The position numbers were made by a program, and so were the translations under genes. Below the pieces are notes generated by a model. The model did not search any database. It had not been told where the DNA came from and saw nothing but the letters and a program-made list of their open reading frames with translations. Shown here one piece after another: positions 17,905 through 24,984 of a DNA stretch of 35,528 nucleotides (its first letter is position 1; every line of letters starts with the position of its first letter). Source of the stretch: Rhodothermaceae bacterium (lineage in GTDB: Bacteria; Bacteroidota; Rhodothermia; Balneolales; Cyclonatronaceae); assembly GCA_020201275.1 (NCBI GenBank), contig JAIVHB010000170.1, positions 997 through 36,524 on the forward strand, given 5' to 3'.

Positions 17905-18900
17905 CTAACACGCCGCATCGTTGAGTGGCACATTCCCGGTTATTACCTTTTTCCCGTCGATGATTTCCGTTTGGGCAAAACCCTCATTAATGGCCCTGTC
18001 TACATATCCGGTTACCTCCGATATGCATAAAAATGTGAGTTCAGGGCGCTCGATTTCGGGAAACATTTTTTTTGCGGTATCGAACAGTGATGCGGGTCCA
18101 CCGGAGAGAACCTCAAGTACTTTCATGTACCGTTTTTCCTGCGATTCCAGGTGGTGCTGAACCGTTTCGGCGGCACGGGAAAATGGCAGTCCGTGGCCCG
18201 GATACACCATGCCGGTTACGGAGGTCATCTTTTTCATTGAATCACGCAATTCCCTCAGTGAATTCTGCCGTTTACCGGTGTCGGTATCAAAGGTGATGAT
18301 CGCATTCGACGATATGCGCTGCAGCAGTACATCTCCCGAAAAGATATGCCCGTTTTCATCGGCAAATGCGAGGTGCCCCGGACTGTGACCCGGCAGATGG
18401 TGGGCCGTAAAGCGGTGTCGGCCGGTGGTAAGTTCGTCGCCATCCTCAATCCATCCGTCCACCTCTGTAGCGTCTGTATATACATCGTACCACTTGCGCT
18501 GCATGTCCATCTCATGGATCAGATAGTCGGGTACGCCGGCATCTTCAAAAAAATTGCTGAACAGCCGGCGGTCGGGATTCTTTAGAATATTTCGCTTTTC
18601 CCCGCGATGGGCAAACAATCTGACATCATGCTTATCGCGCATCATGGACGCAAGTCCGCAGTGATCGGGGTGGCCGTGAGTAAGCCATATTTCATCAATA
18701 TCGCCGGGTTTTAGCCCCGCTTCCCCCAGTTGGGTAATCAGGGTCTGTGCGGCGATCCTGGTTTTGGGCCCGCAGTCGATAAGTACGTTCTTCTCATCTC
18801 TGATGAGGTATACATTAACGTCGCCAACGGCAAAGGGCGTTGAAATCTGAATATGGAGGTAATCGGGATGACCACCCGCAGAACGGTCCGGAAGACTCAT
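17905..18900 (-). CDS. MBL-fold metallo-hydrolase
   Basis: 331 residues. The metallo-beta-lactamase core spans 15-250: H75-x-H77-x-D79-H80 (LTHGHPDHCG), the next metal-binding His in HLPGHSPGHLAF near 170, the bridging Asp in IFSGDVLL near 191 and the last His in VYPGHGLPF near 241, so a two-metal site is complete. The C-terminal 80 residues form a helical/winged-helix-like domain, as in LACTB2/hydroxyacylglutathione-hydrolase-like MBL proteins. The substrate is unknown; thioester, phosphoester or nucleic-acid hydrolysis are all possible. No signal peptide, so cytoplasmic. It stands alone, convergent with marC. Confidence 0.92.
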   Translation of the reverse strand: MSLPDRSAGGHPDYLHIQISTPFAVGDVNVYLIRDEKNVLIDCGPKTRIAAQTLITQLGEAGLKPGDIDEIWLTHGHPDHCGLASMMRDKHDVRLFAHRGEKRNILKNPDRRLFSNFFEDAGVPDYLIHEMDMQRKWYDVYTDATEVDGWIEDGDELTTGRHRFTAHHLPGHSPGHLAFADENGHIFSGDVLLQRISSNAIITFDTDTGKRQNSLRELRDSMKKMTSVTGMVYPGHGLPFSRAAETVQHHLESQEKRYMKVLEVLSGGPASLFDTAKKMFPEIERPELTFLCISEVTGYVDRAINEGFAQTEIIDGKKVITGNVPLNDAAC

Positions 18901-19124
18901 GTTATCAGGATATAGCTTGGTTTAAAAGGACTTCTTTTTATATCAGTAGCTGAATCTCTATAGGACCTCCGGAATGAAATTCGGAATAAAACCGGCGTAT
19001 CGGACGTTCTGTTCAGTTATTGCCTGTTTCATACTTCAGAGTTTATCCTCTTTTTGCAAAAAAAACAAACCACCGTCATTTGGCCGGGCCAATGGCATTT
19101 GCGTCTGAAAGCATCAATTATATG

Positions 19125-19156
19125 TTGATTTTGTGCATAACATGTGGGTATATTTG
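19125..19156 (+). promoter_or_regulatory. Bacteroidota-type promoter for tRNA-Lys
   Basis: TTG at 19125-19127, 21 nt, then TATATTTG at 19149-19156, matching the TTG / TAnnTTTG primary-sigma consensus of Bacteroidota. The expected transcript start near 19163 lies about 13 nt before the tRNA 5' end, a reasonable leader. A second TTG at 19131 is too close to the -7 box. Confidence 0.6.
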
Positions 19157-19175
19157 AAGTCTTTGGAAATTCTAT

Positions 19176-19251
19176 GAATCGGTAGCTCAGCTGGTAGAGC
19201 AACGGCCTTTTAAGCCGTGGGTCGTGGGTTCGAGCCCCACCCGATTCACCA
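19176..19251 (+). tRNA. tRNA-Lys (anticodon UUU), CCA encoded
   Basis: The acceptor stem GAATCGG (19176-19182) pairs with CCGATTC (19241-19247), followed by the discriminator A and an encoded CCA. The D arm contains AGCTCAGCTGGTAGAGC. The anticodon stem ACGGC/GCCGT encloses CTTTTAA with anticodon TTT (Lys). The T arm GTGGG-TTCGAGC-CCCAC is perfect. It has its own promoter and terminator, so it is a single-gene unit. Confidence 0.98.
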
Positions 19252-19265
19252 GCGTATTATTCGGT

Positions 19266-19300
19266 TAAAGCCGCCCGGTCTCCGGTAGCGGCTTTTTTTA
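19266..19300 (+). terminator. Rho-independent terminator after tRNA-Lys
   Basis: A GCCGC/GCGGC stem (extended by AAA on the 5' side), with CCGG/CCGG pairing in the loop, is followed directly by seven T residues. It starts about 15 nt after the tRNA CCA end. Confidence 0.9.
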
Positions 19301-19559
19301 TTAATAACCATTATCCAGTAAAAGGCTTCGGATATCAGAATTGGGCCCGTCGAGCACTTGGGTCTGGTTACGGTTTACAGCATAATTACGCACCGGAATT
19401 CCCAAATGTTGTTTACGCTAAAAAGCTCTGTTATGAAAAAAATGTGTTCACCTCTATATTCATACTGCCGGGGGATGTGGTTTGACGTACCACCAAGCAA
19501 GGCAACATGATCTTCAAAAGCATTCAAATACAACAAAATCAACCAACAGTGAGGGTTTT

Positions 19560-19967
19560 ATGGATAATTATGCAGGCTTCTGGAAACGATTTATTGCGCT
19601 AATCATCGACGGTATTCTGATCTCATTTCTCATCTCTATTCTGCTTTTTCTGCGGTCACTTCTTACGGGCGGGGCAGCCTACGATCCCGGTGCATTCAGC
19701 AATGTTACCACATTTATAATATCCCTGGCCTATTTTGCTTATCAGGAGAGCTCCGAAAAGCAGGCCACGATTGGTAAAAGCATTATGGGTATCAAGGTGA
19801 CCGACCTGCACGGAAACCGCATTTCCCTGATGAACGCCGTCGGGCGCCATCTGGGTAAAATTCTGTCATCCGCTATCTTGATGATTGGATACATCATTGC
19901 CGCCTTCACCCCAAGAAAACAGGCCCTGCACGATATGCTAGCCAGCACGCTGGTGCTCAACAAGTAA
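19560..19967 (+). CDS. Short RDD family membrane protein
   Basis: 135 residues. The RDD signature is near the start (FWKRFIALIIDGILISFLIS), with helices at ~12-35, ~55-75 and ~100-122, and the family motif ATIGKSIMGIKVTDLHGNRI near 75-95. The C-terminus AFTPRKQALHDMLASTLVL matches the conserved HDxxAxTxVV pattern. It is the minimal single-domain RDD form; no substrate can be assigned. The frame is open upstream to 19482, but a GAGGG element 5-9 nt before the ATG at 19560 and the family N-terminus fix that start. It is distinct from the longer RDD protein at 16391. It stands alone between tRNA-Lys and a convergent gene. Confidence 0.9.
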   Translation: MDNYAGFWKRFIALIIDGILISFLISILLFLRSLLTGGAAYDPGAFSNVTTFIISLAYFAYQESSEKQATIGKSIMGIKVTDLHGNRISLMNAVGRHLGKILSSAILMIGYIIAAFTPRKQALHDMLASTLVLNK

Positions 19968-20041
19968 GTATCTCTGCAAACAGGCATCTCAGTTAAACCG
20001 GATTCATCACCCGTGTTAAAACTGTGCCTGTAATGTACAGT

Positions 20042-20944
20042 TTATTTTGGCTGCAGGGACGACAGAATCGCCGGTGTGATGTCGGTAATGGACTTCACTT
20101 CGCTGAAATCGCGGGCGTGTTTACCTATGGCAACCAGGGGTATATCGTTCAGAGTATGGGTTTTAATACCCAGGTCTTCCAGATTACCATGGTCACTTGT
20201 AAGCAGCAGTGTATCGGTGGATGTGTCCATTAAACGCAGAATGGCGAGGATGAAAGCATCCAGCCGTTCAAGGGCCCAGACAGCCATTTCAGGATCCATT
20301 GAATGACCCGCTTTGTCGGTTAAATAGTATTCATAGAGCACCAGGTCATATTTTTGGGCTTTATTAACCACTCTTCCGGCCGCTACTGCAGGTGTTATTT
20401 CGGGTACTTCAAGACTGAGTTGCGACCTCCACACATCCTGCATGATTTCGGCGGTTACAGCCACTCCTTTCAATACATCATCAACACGATTTAGTGCAAG
20501 CCCGGCACTGCGGGTCATTAGTGTGGTACAGCTCCAGCGGTTCCTGGCACTGGCCCTCTCAAAAAAGATATCCGGATAGGCATTTATAAAATGGGTAGTC
20601 AGATTCTGTTCACAGGCCTTTATGAACAGGCTTTGTTCTTCAAGCAGATAACGGATTGCAGAATGGGGATAGGGTCCAAAGTGCCGACCAATAATTTCGG
20701 AGGCATTTTTCCCCGAGAACAACGCTGCCTGGCCGGTTCCGCTTTGCGGGAGGCCATCCACCTTCATCCTGGCATCAATCGCTTTATACTGATGACCGGT
20801 CTCATTTATCCGGTCGGATGATGCGGTCATTTTCTGTCCGGCGGTAAGCATTGAAAAACCGGGCAGTGTGTTGCTTTCAAAGGGATTTCTAATGCCCGGT
20901 GAACCAAGCCCGATTCCATCGATAAAGAGAAATATGAGACCCAT
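20042..20944 (-). CDS. Phosphoglyceromutase/alkaline-phosphatase-superfamily metalloenzyme
   Basis: 300 residues without a signal peptide. It has the metal-binding pattern of the phosphopentomutase / cofactor-independent phosphoglycerate mutase / alkaline phosphatase superfamily: D9 in LFIDGIGLG, a likely catalytic T70 in PQSGTGQAAL, a D and H pair in YYLTDKAGHSMD near 205-215, and TSDHGNLED near 250. It is much shorter than true GpmI (~510 residues) and lacks that enzyme's second domain, so the substrate is unknown; it should be read as a metalloenzyme-domain protein, not a glycolytic mutase. Its ATG overlaps the stop of the upstream dtd remnant (TGATG), so the two were one operon with coupled translation. 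Confidence 0.85.
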   Translation of the reverse strand: MGLIFLFIDGIGLGSPGIRNPFESNTLPGFSMLTAGQKMTASSDRINETGHQYKAIDARMKVDGLPQSGTGQAALFSGKNASEIIGRHFGPYPHSAIRYLLEEQSLFIKACEQNLTTHFINAYPDIFFERASARNRWSCTTLMTRSAGLALNRVDDVLKGVAVTAEIMQDVWRSQLSLEVPEITPAVAAGRVVNKAQKYDLVLYEYYLTDKAGHSMDPEMAVWALERLDAFILAILRLMDTSTDTLLLTSDHGNLEDLGIKTHTLNDIPLVAIGKHARDFSEVKSITDITPAILSSLQPK

Positions 20945-21148
20945 CAGCGGTCCAGTATTATGGTTACGGGTCCGTCGTTCACCAGCGATACCTCCATCAT
21001 TGCACCAAAAACACCCTCCTCAACCTTCAGGTTACTGTTTTCCTTCAGATAATTAATCAGATCATTGTACATCATTTCTGCCTTTTCAGGAGGGGCTGAT
21101 TCTATATAGCTGGGGCGTGTGCCCTTACGGGTATCGCCCTGCCCTCAT
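20944..21148 (-). pseudogene. dtd: D-aminoacyl-tRNA deacylase gene, 5' part deleted
   Basis: The frame ending at the TGA 20946-20944 reads GDTRKGTRPSYIESAPPEKA and then, after a linker, GVFGAMMEVSLVNDGPVTII-LDR, the unmistakable C-terminal half of Dtd (with its VNDGPVT signature). Dtd hydrolyses D-amino acids off tRNA as a cytoplasmic homodimer. Only about 64 of ~150 residues remain in that frame. Directly upstream, in another frame, ATGAGGGCA encodes MRA, the usual Dtd start, so about 75-80 codons between the start and GDTRKG are missing, including the SQFTL catalytic strand. The junction is near 21139. A TAnnTTTG box lies 76 bp upstream of the ATG. Not visible as a normal open frame. As drawn it cannot make Dtd. 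Confidence 0.82.
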
Positions 21149-21223
21149 TTTGTCTGTTTTATATGTTGAAAAGTGTGTTAATAACCGGCCTGCAAGTTGT
21201 GGGGTACCTCATAATTTAAAATG

Positions 21224-21231
21224 CAAATTTA
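21224..21231 (-). promoter_or_regulatory. Possible -7 box for the dtd / metalloenzyme transcript
   Basis: On the minus strand this reads TAAATTTG, an exact TAnnTTTG match, 76 bp upstream of the dtd ATG. No TTG at the ideal distance is present (the nearest is 11 nt away), so this is a partial promoter match. Confidence 0.35.
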
Positions 21232-21389
21232 CTTATGCAGATCAACGAACACCCGGAACCGGCAGGCCAACAAGTTATCATCAGTACTGCCGGATGTGGG
21301 TTAAAAAAAAGGAAATTCTGTGCGGAATATATGCAGATGTTATAAACGTGATTTTAAAACGGGTTAAGTTCAGCTTTTATTCAAGCTCG

Positions 21390-21584
21390 ATATCCACATT
21401 TTTATAAACAATTCCACATTTTAGAAAGAACCTCTATTAATAAACCTGTTTATCCACATATACACACGGTATACTATAATTACTAAACCTATTTTTAAAA
21501 TATATACTTATTGAAAACCCCTGTGGAAAAACTCTTTTTATTGCATTCCATAATTTCAAATCACTTTGGTTAACTTGTGGCAAA
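21390..21584. other. Candidate chromosomal replication origin (DnaA-box cluster)
   Basis: In an AT-rich gene-free stretch there are five DnaA-box-like sites in under 200 bp: ATATCCACA (21390-21398), AATTCCACA (21410-21418), a perfect TTATCCACA (21450-21458), and on the minus strand TTTTCCACA (21530-21522) and TTTGCCACA (21584-21576). The first three point one way and the last two the other. Between them lies a very AT-rich segment (about 21466-21515), a plausible unwinding element, and the sequence after the perfect box (TACTATAATTACTAAA) resembles a DnaA-trio. The site sits between leftward dtd and rightward purM. dnaA is not in the window, which is not unusual for oriC in this group. Inference from motifs only. 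Confidence 0.6.
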
Positions 21585-21593
21585 GGAGTTCAT

Positions 21594-22622
21594 ATGAGCA
21601 AAAAGGAATTTACATACAAAGACGCCGGGGTTGATATACAGGCCGGAGAAAAGCTGGTCGAATCGATAAAGGATATGGTGAAGCAGACCCATACTCCAGG
21701 AGTACTAACAAATATTGGTGGATTCGGGGGATTGTTCAGGCCCGATTTTACAGGATACAGGGATCCGGTACTGGTAAGCAGTGTTGATGGTGTTGGAACA
21801 AAGTTGAAAGTGGCCTTCATGGCCGGAAAATACGATACCGTTGGTCAGGATCTTGTGAACCATTGTGTGAACGATATTGCGGTATGCGGCGCTGAGCCAC
21901 TATTCTTTCTGGATTACTTTTCCACAGGTAAACTTGAACAGAATGTGGCTTTTGATGTGATCAAGGGATTTACCATTGCCTGCCGCGAAAATGATTGCGC
22001 CCTTATTGGCGGAGAAACAGCTGAAATGCCCGATCTGTACAAAGCAGGCGAATTTGACCTGGCCGGAACGGTTGTAGGAGTGGTTGACCGGTCCGAAATC
22101 ATAGACGGAAGGGATGTGGGCGAAGGCGATATACTGGTAGGCTTCCGCAGCTCCGGCTTGCATACAAACGGATATTCTTTGGCCAGAAAGGTACTGTTTA
22201 GCAACTACAAGGTAGATGAATTTGTGGATGACCTCGGTAAAACAGTCGGTGAGGCACTTCTTGCGGTGCACCGGTCCTACCTGGGCATCATACGAAAGCT
22301 GAAATCACTCGACGGAATCAAGGCACTTTCACACATAACCGGCGGAGGAATCATCGGTAACACCAAACGCGTGACCCCGGATGGCTTTGAACTGGATATA
22401 GACTGGGGCAGCTGGGACCGTCCCGCCATTTTTGATCTGATTAAGAAAACGGGAAATGTTCCGGAAGAGGATATGAGAAAGACATTTAACCTTGGTATCG
22501 GGCTGATTGCCATAACAGACCAGCATCGGGTGCACGACATCAGGGAGTTGCTTGCGGAAGAAAATGAGATGGTTTACGAAATCGGACGGGTGGTAAGAAA
22601 GCAGGAAAATGAAAAAGGTTAA
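21594..22622 (+). CDS. purM: Phosphoribosylformylglycinamidine cyclo-ligase (AIR synthetase)
   Basis: 342 residues, against 345 in E. coli. It makes aminoimidazole ribotide from FGAM with ATP, the fifth step of purine synthesis, as a cytoplasmic dimer. Signatures are TYKDAGVDIQAGEKLVESIK at the N-terminus, SVDGVGTKLKVAF near 63-75, NDIAVCGAEPLFFLDYF near 93-109, LIGGETAEMPDLYKAGEFDL near 137-156, FRSSGLHTNGYSLARKVLF near 184-202 and ITGGGIIGNTKRV near 248. A strong ribosome binding site, AAAGGAG (21582-21588), precedes the ATG. The downstream AtuA-like gene overlaps its end by 14 bp. Its upstream region is the candidate origin; other pur genes are not in the window. Confidence 0.98.
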   Translation: MSKKEFTYKDAGVDIQAGEKLVESIKDMVKQTHTPGVLTNIGGFGGLFRPDFTGYRDPVLVSSVDGVGTKLKVAFMAGKYDTVGQDLVNHCVNDIAVCGAEPLFFLDYFSTGKLEQNVAFDVIKGFTIACRENDCALIGGETAEMPDLYKAGEFDLAGTVVGVVDRSEIIDGRDVGEGDILVGFRSSGLHTNGYSLARKVLFSNYKVDEFVDDLGKTVGEALLAVHRSYLGIIRKLKSLDGIKALSHITGGGIIGNTKRVTPDGFELDIDWGSWDRPAIFDLIKKTGNVPEEDMRKTFNLGIGLIAITDQHRVHDIRELLAEENEMVYEIGRVVRKQENEKG

Positions 22623-22959
22623 ACTCATTGAAATCGCCCACGGGCGCAGCGGCGACAAGGGAAATGCCAGCAATGTTGGAATTATTGCACGGCATCCGGA
22701 TATCTATCCTTTTCTTGTGGATAAGCTCACCACTGATGTGGTCAAGGAGCATATGAAAAACATCTGCATGGGCAAAGTGGAGCGTTTTGAGATGCCCAAC
22801 ATTGGTGCCCTCAATTTTCTGCTGCACGAAAGCCTCGGCGGCGGCGGAACCGTTTCCCTCAAACTCGATGCCCAGGGTAAAACACACGCCTCCATGCTCC
22901 TCAGAATGGAAATGGAAGTCCCCGACGAGCTCTTAAACAAAGCCCGCTCCCATACATAA
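22609..22959 (+). CDS. AtuA C-terminal ferredoxin-like-fold protein (stand-alone)
   Basis: 116 residues. The opening KLIEIAHGRSGDKGNASNVG and the later NIGALNFLLHESLGGGGTVS, ending in LKLDAQGKTHASMLLRMEME, match the domain that forms the C-terminus of AtuA/DUF1446-type proteins and also occurs as a separate small protein. In actinobacteria and pseudomonads AtuA belongs to acyclic terpene degradation, but the biochemical role of this domain is unknown and no terpene genes are visible here. It overlaps purM by 14 bp, so it is translationally coupled to a purine gene, an odd pairing. The usual DUF1446 partner is absent from the window. The gene ends just before a hairpin-rich convergent gap. Confidence 0.85.
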   Translation: MKKVKLIEIAHGRSGDKGNASNVGIIARHPDIYPFLVDKLTTDVVKEHMKNICMGKVERFEMPNIGALNFLLHESLGGGGTVSLKLDAQGKTHASMLLRMEMEVPDELLNKARSHT

Positions 22960-22969
22960 GCCCCCCTCC

Positions 22970-23161
22970 GTCACCCTGAGCGCAGGCTTTCGCGAAGCGA
23001 AAGCCGAAGTCGAAGGGCCTCGGAGGCTTTCCCAAAAGCCTCCACTGTGTTGGTTAAGCCCGTATTTTTAAAATTACCAAATACGTGCCCGTGTGCAGTG
23101 CGCAGCACTGCACGCATGGTTCGACTTCACTTCGCTTCGCTACGTTGCGCTCACCATGACG
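22970..23161. repeat. Inverted pair of dispersed repeats plus hairpin array
   Basis: The left arm starts GTCACCCTGAGCG and reaches AGTCGAAGGGC (23014); the right arm, in opposite orientation, runs from ATGGTTCGACTTC (23116) to GCTCACCATGAC (23160). Between them are perfect hairpins: GGCTTTCGC/GCGAAAGCC (22985-23005), GGAGGCTTT/AAAGCCTCC (23022-23043), CGTATTT/AAATACG (23061-23085) and GTGCAGTG/CACTGCAC (23093-23113). It separates the convergent AtuA-like and outer-membrane-barrel genes and may act as a two-way terminator. Confidence 0.8.
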
Positions 23162-23203
23162 GGGGGCGCTCAGATGTGGGTGTGGTCCGATGATGATTAC
23201 CCC

Positions 23204-24682
23204 TCACCAGAAGATTATCAGTTTTCCAAACCCTCCGTCAAACCTTCTCGTGGCCCGTTCGACCATATAATCCAAATAACCCTGTTCACGGTCACCATCC
23301 ACATCATATGATGCACCAATCTCAAACCTTGACATTTTGTTGAAGCGGTATCCCAGTATCAGTGTGAGACGTTCATTGATGGATGCTAGTTCATAAAGCT
23401 GACGGTAATCGAACGCCCGTACCGGATTTTCCCTGAACTCAAATTCAAAATCACTGCCCATATCGTGATATATGGATGCCCACTCCAGTGATGCGGTTAA
23501 TCCCGACCAATCCGGTATCCAGCTGAGTCTGTGTCTGAGTATCCATCTCCGCTCACGATAATCAAATGGCGCGTAGATGATATCGGAATACCATTGAGAG
23601 GGTCTGTCGTTAATATCCCGTTCGCGATCGCGAATCCAGCTGTGCTGAACCTGATTGTAAAAATGGAAGGACCCGTAATTCACACTCAGAACTCCGCCAA
23701 GTGTATTTTCCCATTGAAAATTTCCATATCTGATCTCATCGTCCGGACCGGACAAAAGGTCTTTAAAGCGGCTATTTGATCTGCGAAAATGGGCATAACG
23801 GGTCTGCCAGGTCAGGGCAGTGGAAAAATGGGTATTTCCCCATTCGGCCAATGCCCCGATCCAATGTGCCCGTTGGCGGTCGATGGTATTTAACTCATCA
23901 TTATCAAGGGGACCCACTTTTGAACGCGACCGTGTGATGAGGGCTCCCATCAGTTCACCTCTGAATCCGTTCCATACAGGTGATGCAGCCTTGAATGACA
24001 GCAACCGGGGGTACTGTTCATGTTTACGGCTGTTTTCATAGCCCGTGCCGCGGAATTCACCTAAACCATAAATGGCGTTATTGGCCCAATCCATAAAAGT
24101 AAGTTCAGCCTGTACCCAGCCCGCAGAAAGTGAGCCATAACGGTAGTATATCATCCCGTTTAAATCGGCTTTTTGTTCCGATACCGACTGCCGGAAGCCC
24201 GCTGCATGCAGATCATTAAACTGATAATCAAGGCCCAGCCATACAACGGTCCGGTCGGTTCGCATATCATAGCGACGGTCGATTTCCAGCGGCAGAACCA
24301 ATCCTTTTGCAACCGGAATGTAATTACGGATGGTCACCCCGTGCAGAAATTCACCCAGGTCAAAGCTGCCCACATACATTTTGACACTGTTTTGTTGATG
24401 GTAGTGCCAGGAATAGTCATCAAAAACGGAAAAATCGTAGGTGACCAGGTCCAGATCATGCTCCTTCGACATGGCCGGGGTGTACATGCGAAACAGCCCC
24501 CGGTCATAAAATGGTCCGCCATAGTTCTGGTACTGGTTCAGCGAAATCTGCAAGGTTCGCTCATGCCAGCCGAACAGTGAGATACGCGATTGCGCGATAG
24601 TATCGGAAAAGTGGAACAACAGAATAAAAATTCCGCAGATCAAGCTAATAAGGAGCCGATTATTGTAGTAAGCTTTTTTCAT
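23204..24682 (-). CDS. Outer-membrane beta-barrel protein, unknown function
   Basis: 492 residues. A signal peptide (1-30, LLISLICGIFILLFHFSD, cleavage after TIAQ) is followed by a long series of amphipathic strands with alternating aromatic and polar residues (for example WVQAELTFMDWANNAIYGLG and LGGVLSVNYGSFHFYNQVQH) and the protein ends in IIFW, the terminal aromatic typical of outer-membrane barrels. About 14-18 strands would fit. I see no plug, TonB box or catalytic motif. It may belong to the broad class of barrels that includes capsule-assembly Wzi-like proteins, but no specific motif supports that. It stands alone; its upstream gap holds the compound heptad repeat. Likely an expressed porin-like or structural envelope protein. 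Confidence 0.82.
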   Translation of the reverse strand: MKKAYYNNRLLISLICGIFILLFHFSDTIAQSRISLFGWHERTLQISLNQYQNYGGPFYDRGLFRMYTPAMSKEHDLDLVTYDFSVFDDYSWHYHQQNSVKMYVGSFDLGEFLHGVTIRNYIPVAKGLVLPLEIDRRYDMRTDRTVVWLGLDYQFNDLHAAGFRQSVSEQKADLNGMIYYRYGSLSAGWVQAELTFMDWANNAIYGLGEFRGTGYENSRKHEQYPRLLSFKAASPVWNGFRGELMGALITRSRSKVGPLDNDELNTIDRQRAHWIGALAEWGNTHFSTALTWQTRYAHFRRSNSRFKDLLSGPDDEIRYGNFQWENTLGGVLSVNYGSFHFYNQVQHSWIRDRERDINDRPSQWYSDIIYAPFDYRERRWILRHRLSWIPDWSGLTASLEWASIYHDMGSDFEFEFRENPVRAFDYRQLYELASINERLTLILGYRFNKMSRFEIGASYDVDGDREQGYLDYMVERATRRFDGGFGKLIIFW

Positions 24683-24710
24683 TATACATACACGGATAAT
24701 AACAAAGTCT

Positions 24711-24787
24711 CAAATTTCAAATTTCAAATTTCAAATTTCAAATCTCATGTCTCATGTCTCACGTCTCACGTCTCACGTCTCACGTCT
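24711..24787 (+). repeat. Compound 7-bp tandem repeat (CAAATTT to CATGTCT to CACGTCT), 11 copies
   Basis: Eleven heptads in perfect register: four CAAATTT, one hybrid CAAATCT, two CATGTCT, four CACGTCT. The second half is the same unit, same strand, as at 1856-1927. It lies about 30 bp upstream of the barrel gene start and thus probably in its promoter or leader. Confidence 0.95.
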
Positions 24788-24835
24788 CATACTATCAAAA
24801 TAATGTAATAAAACCATCCATCCTGTTCATCTGAA

Positions 24836-24865
24836 TTGAAAATTGAGCCACCGGTCGTATCTTTA
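24836..24865 (+). promoter_or_regulatory. Candidate promoter for the esterase / aminopeptidase genes
   Basis: TTG at 24836-24838, 19 nt, then TATCTTTA at 24858-24865, one base off the TAnnTTTG consensus. The predicted start near 24872 precedes both possible esterase start codons. Confidence 0.4.
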
Positions 24866-24984
24866 GCATTTCCGGTCATTTTTCAGATTGAAAATAATCA
24901 CATTCACGAGCCGTTTCCTGACGTTTGCATCAATCCGCTTCCAAAACCACCCGTAAAGAGGGTCAGGACTACAATCCGGCCCAG

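Noticed and set aside
20042-20944. Glycolytic cofactor-independent phosphoglycerate mutase (gpmI)
   Set aside because: Shares the metal-site motifs but has only 300 residues and lacks the second domain of GpmI.
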